Shown: positions 63,909 to 64,000 of the stretch, piece after piece
Layout: each line of letters opens with the position of its first letter
How positions within the stretch are numbered: the stretch's first letter is position 1
Assembly: GCF_002086115.1 (NCBI RefSeq)
Contig: NZ_MVHJ01000016.1
Coordinates: 32,707-96,706, forward strand
DNA from: Mycolicibacterium bacteremicum
GTDB lineage: Bacteria > Actinomycetota > Actinomycetes > Mycobacteriales > Mycobacteriaceae
Reading direction: 5' to 3'
DNA length: 64,000 nucleotides
The notes under the pieces: generated by a model
Seen by the model: only the letters and a program-made list of their open reading frames with translations
The model's database searches: none
Told to the model about the DNA's origin: nothing
Made by a program: the position numbers and the translations under genes

Positions 63909-64000
63909 CGGGGGGGGGCCCCCCAAAGCAGGGGGGTGTGGGGGGAGGAAATAGCCTTTGGCGGCCCCCCGGGGGGGGGGGCGCGGGTTATGGGCGCCCC
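63909..64000. other. Low-complexity homopolymer-rich sequence, probable low-quality contig end
   Basis: The final bases consist of long G and C runs, including twelve consecutive G, interrupted by short mixed stretches, unlike anything else in the window. No gene is seen from 63856 to the end. Confidence 0.7.

Overview
The window is a high-GC, densely packed actinobacterial chromosome segment. Gene content and order match a rapidly growing Mycobacterium (Mycolicibacterium-like): lpqY-sugABC, corA, lpqZ, kgd, a Bcr/CflA and a DHA2 exporter, a RecB-like nuclease-helicase, lprE, deaD, cyp130, tap, udgB, a HIT protein, an Rv1264-type adenylyl cyclase, a two-gene ABC exporter, lprB-lprC, a SixA-like phosphatase and an SbcD/SbcC-like pair. 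Much of this follows the order known from the M. tuberculosis Rv1233c-Rv1278 region. Interspersed are genes not expected there: irtAB, a second siderophore-interacting protein, a copper-efflux unit, a molybdopterin oxidoreductase and flavin/F420-type enzymes. No tRNA, rRNA, insertion sequence, integrase or CRISPR array was seen, and no gene-free stretch exceeds 300 bases.

Layout. 1-7.1 kb: end of a probable CoA-ester lyase, two Pro-rich DUF4190 membrane proteins, an Rv1234-like membrane protein, then the trehalose importer operon lpqY-sugA-sugB-sugC with a SUFU-domain gene fused to its end. 7.1-24 kb: corA, malic enzyme, lpqZ, an alpha/beta-hydrolase/SDR fusion, a secreted DUF732 protein, kgd (2-oxoglutarate metabolism), two MFS exporters and the RecB-like helicase. 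24-32.5 kb: lprE, deaD with an acyltransferase, a siderophore-interacting protein, tetR-cyp130, a secreted protein of unknown function and a nitrilase-family amidohydrolase. 32.6-42.2 kb: irtA-irtB (siderophore uptake and reduction), aldehyde dehydrogenase, GlcD-type FAD oxidase, the Tap efflux pump and UdgB. 42.3-53 kb: luciferase-like and F420-type oxidoreductases, a HIT hydrolase, a second uracil-glycosylase-superfamily enzyme, adenylyl cyclase, a copper ATPase with its metallochaperone and a divergent DUF305 lipoprotein, an AIM24-like protein, and a molybdopterin oxidoreductase. 53-64 kb: heterodimeric ABC exporter, lprB-lprC, sixA-like, sbcD/sbcC-like, and a DszA/NtaA-type monooxygenase. 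The last ~90 bases look like low-quality contig-end sequence.

Functional themes are iron (two siderophore-reductase-type genes, each behind a palindrome resembling an IdeR box), copper (a CsoR-like operator between divergent copper genes), trehalose recycling, multidrug efflux and DNA repair. Regulatory architecture is informative. Many genes have a TAnnnT -10 hexamer 6-7 bases before the start codon with no ribosome binding site, as expected for mycobacterial leaderless mRNAs. Six of thirteen convergent gene pairs end in a shared palindrome (CTAG or TGATCA). No clearly new multi-gene system stands out. The best leads are the in-frame hydrolase/SDR fusion with its own internal ribosome binding site, and the tandem-repeat operator candidates at 37.0 and 50.3 kb.
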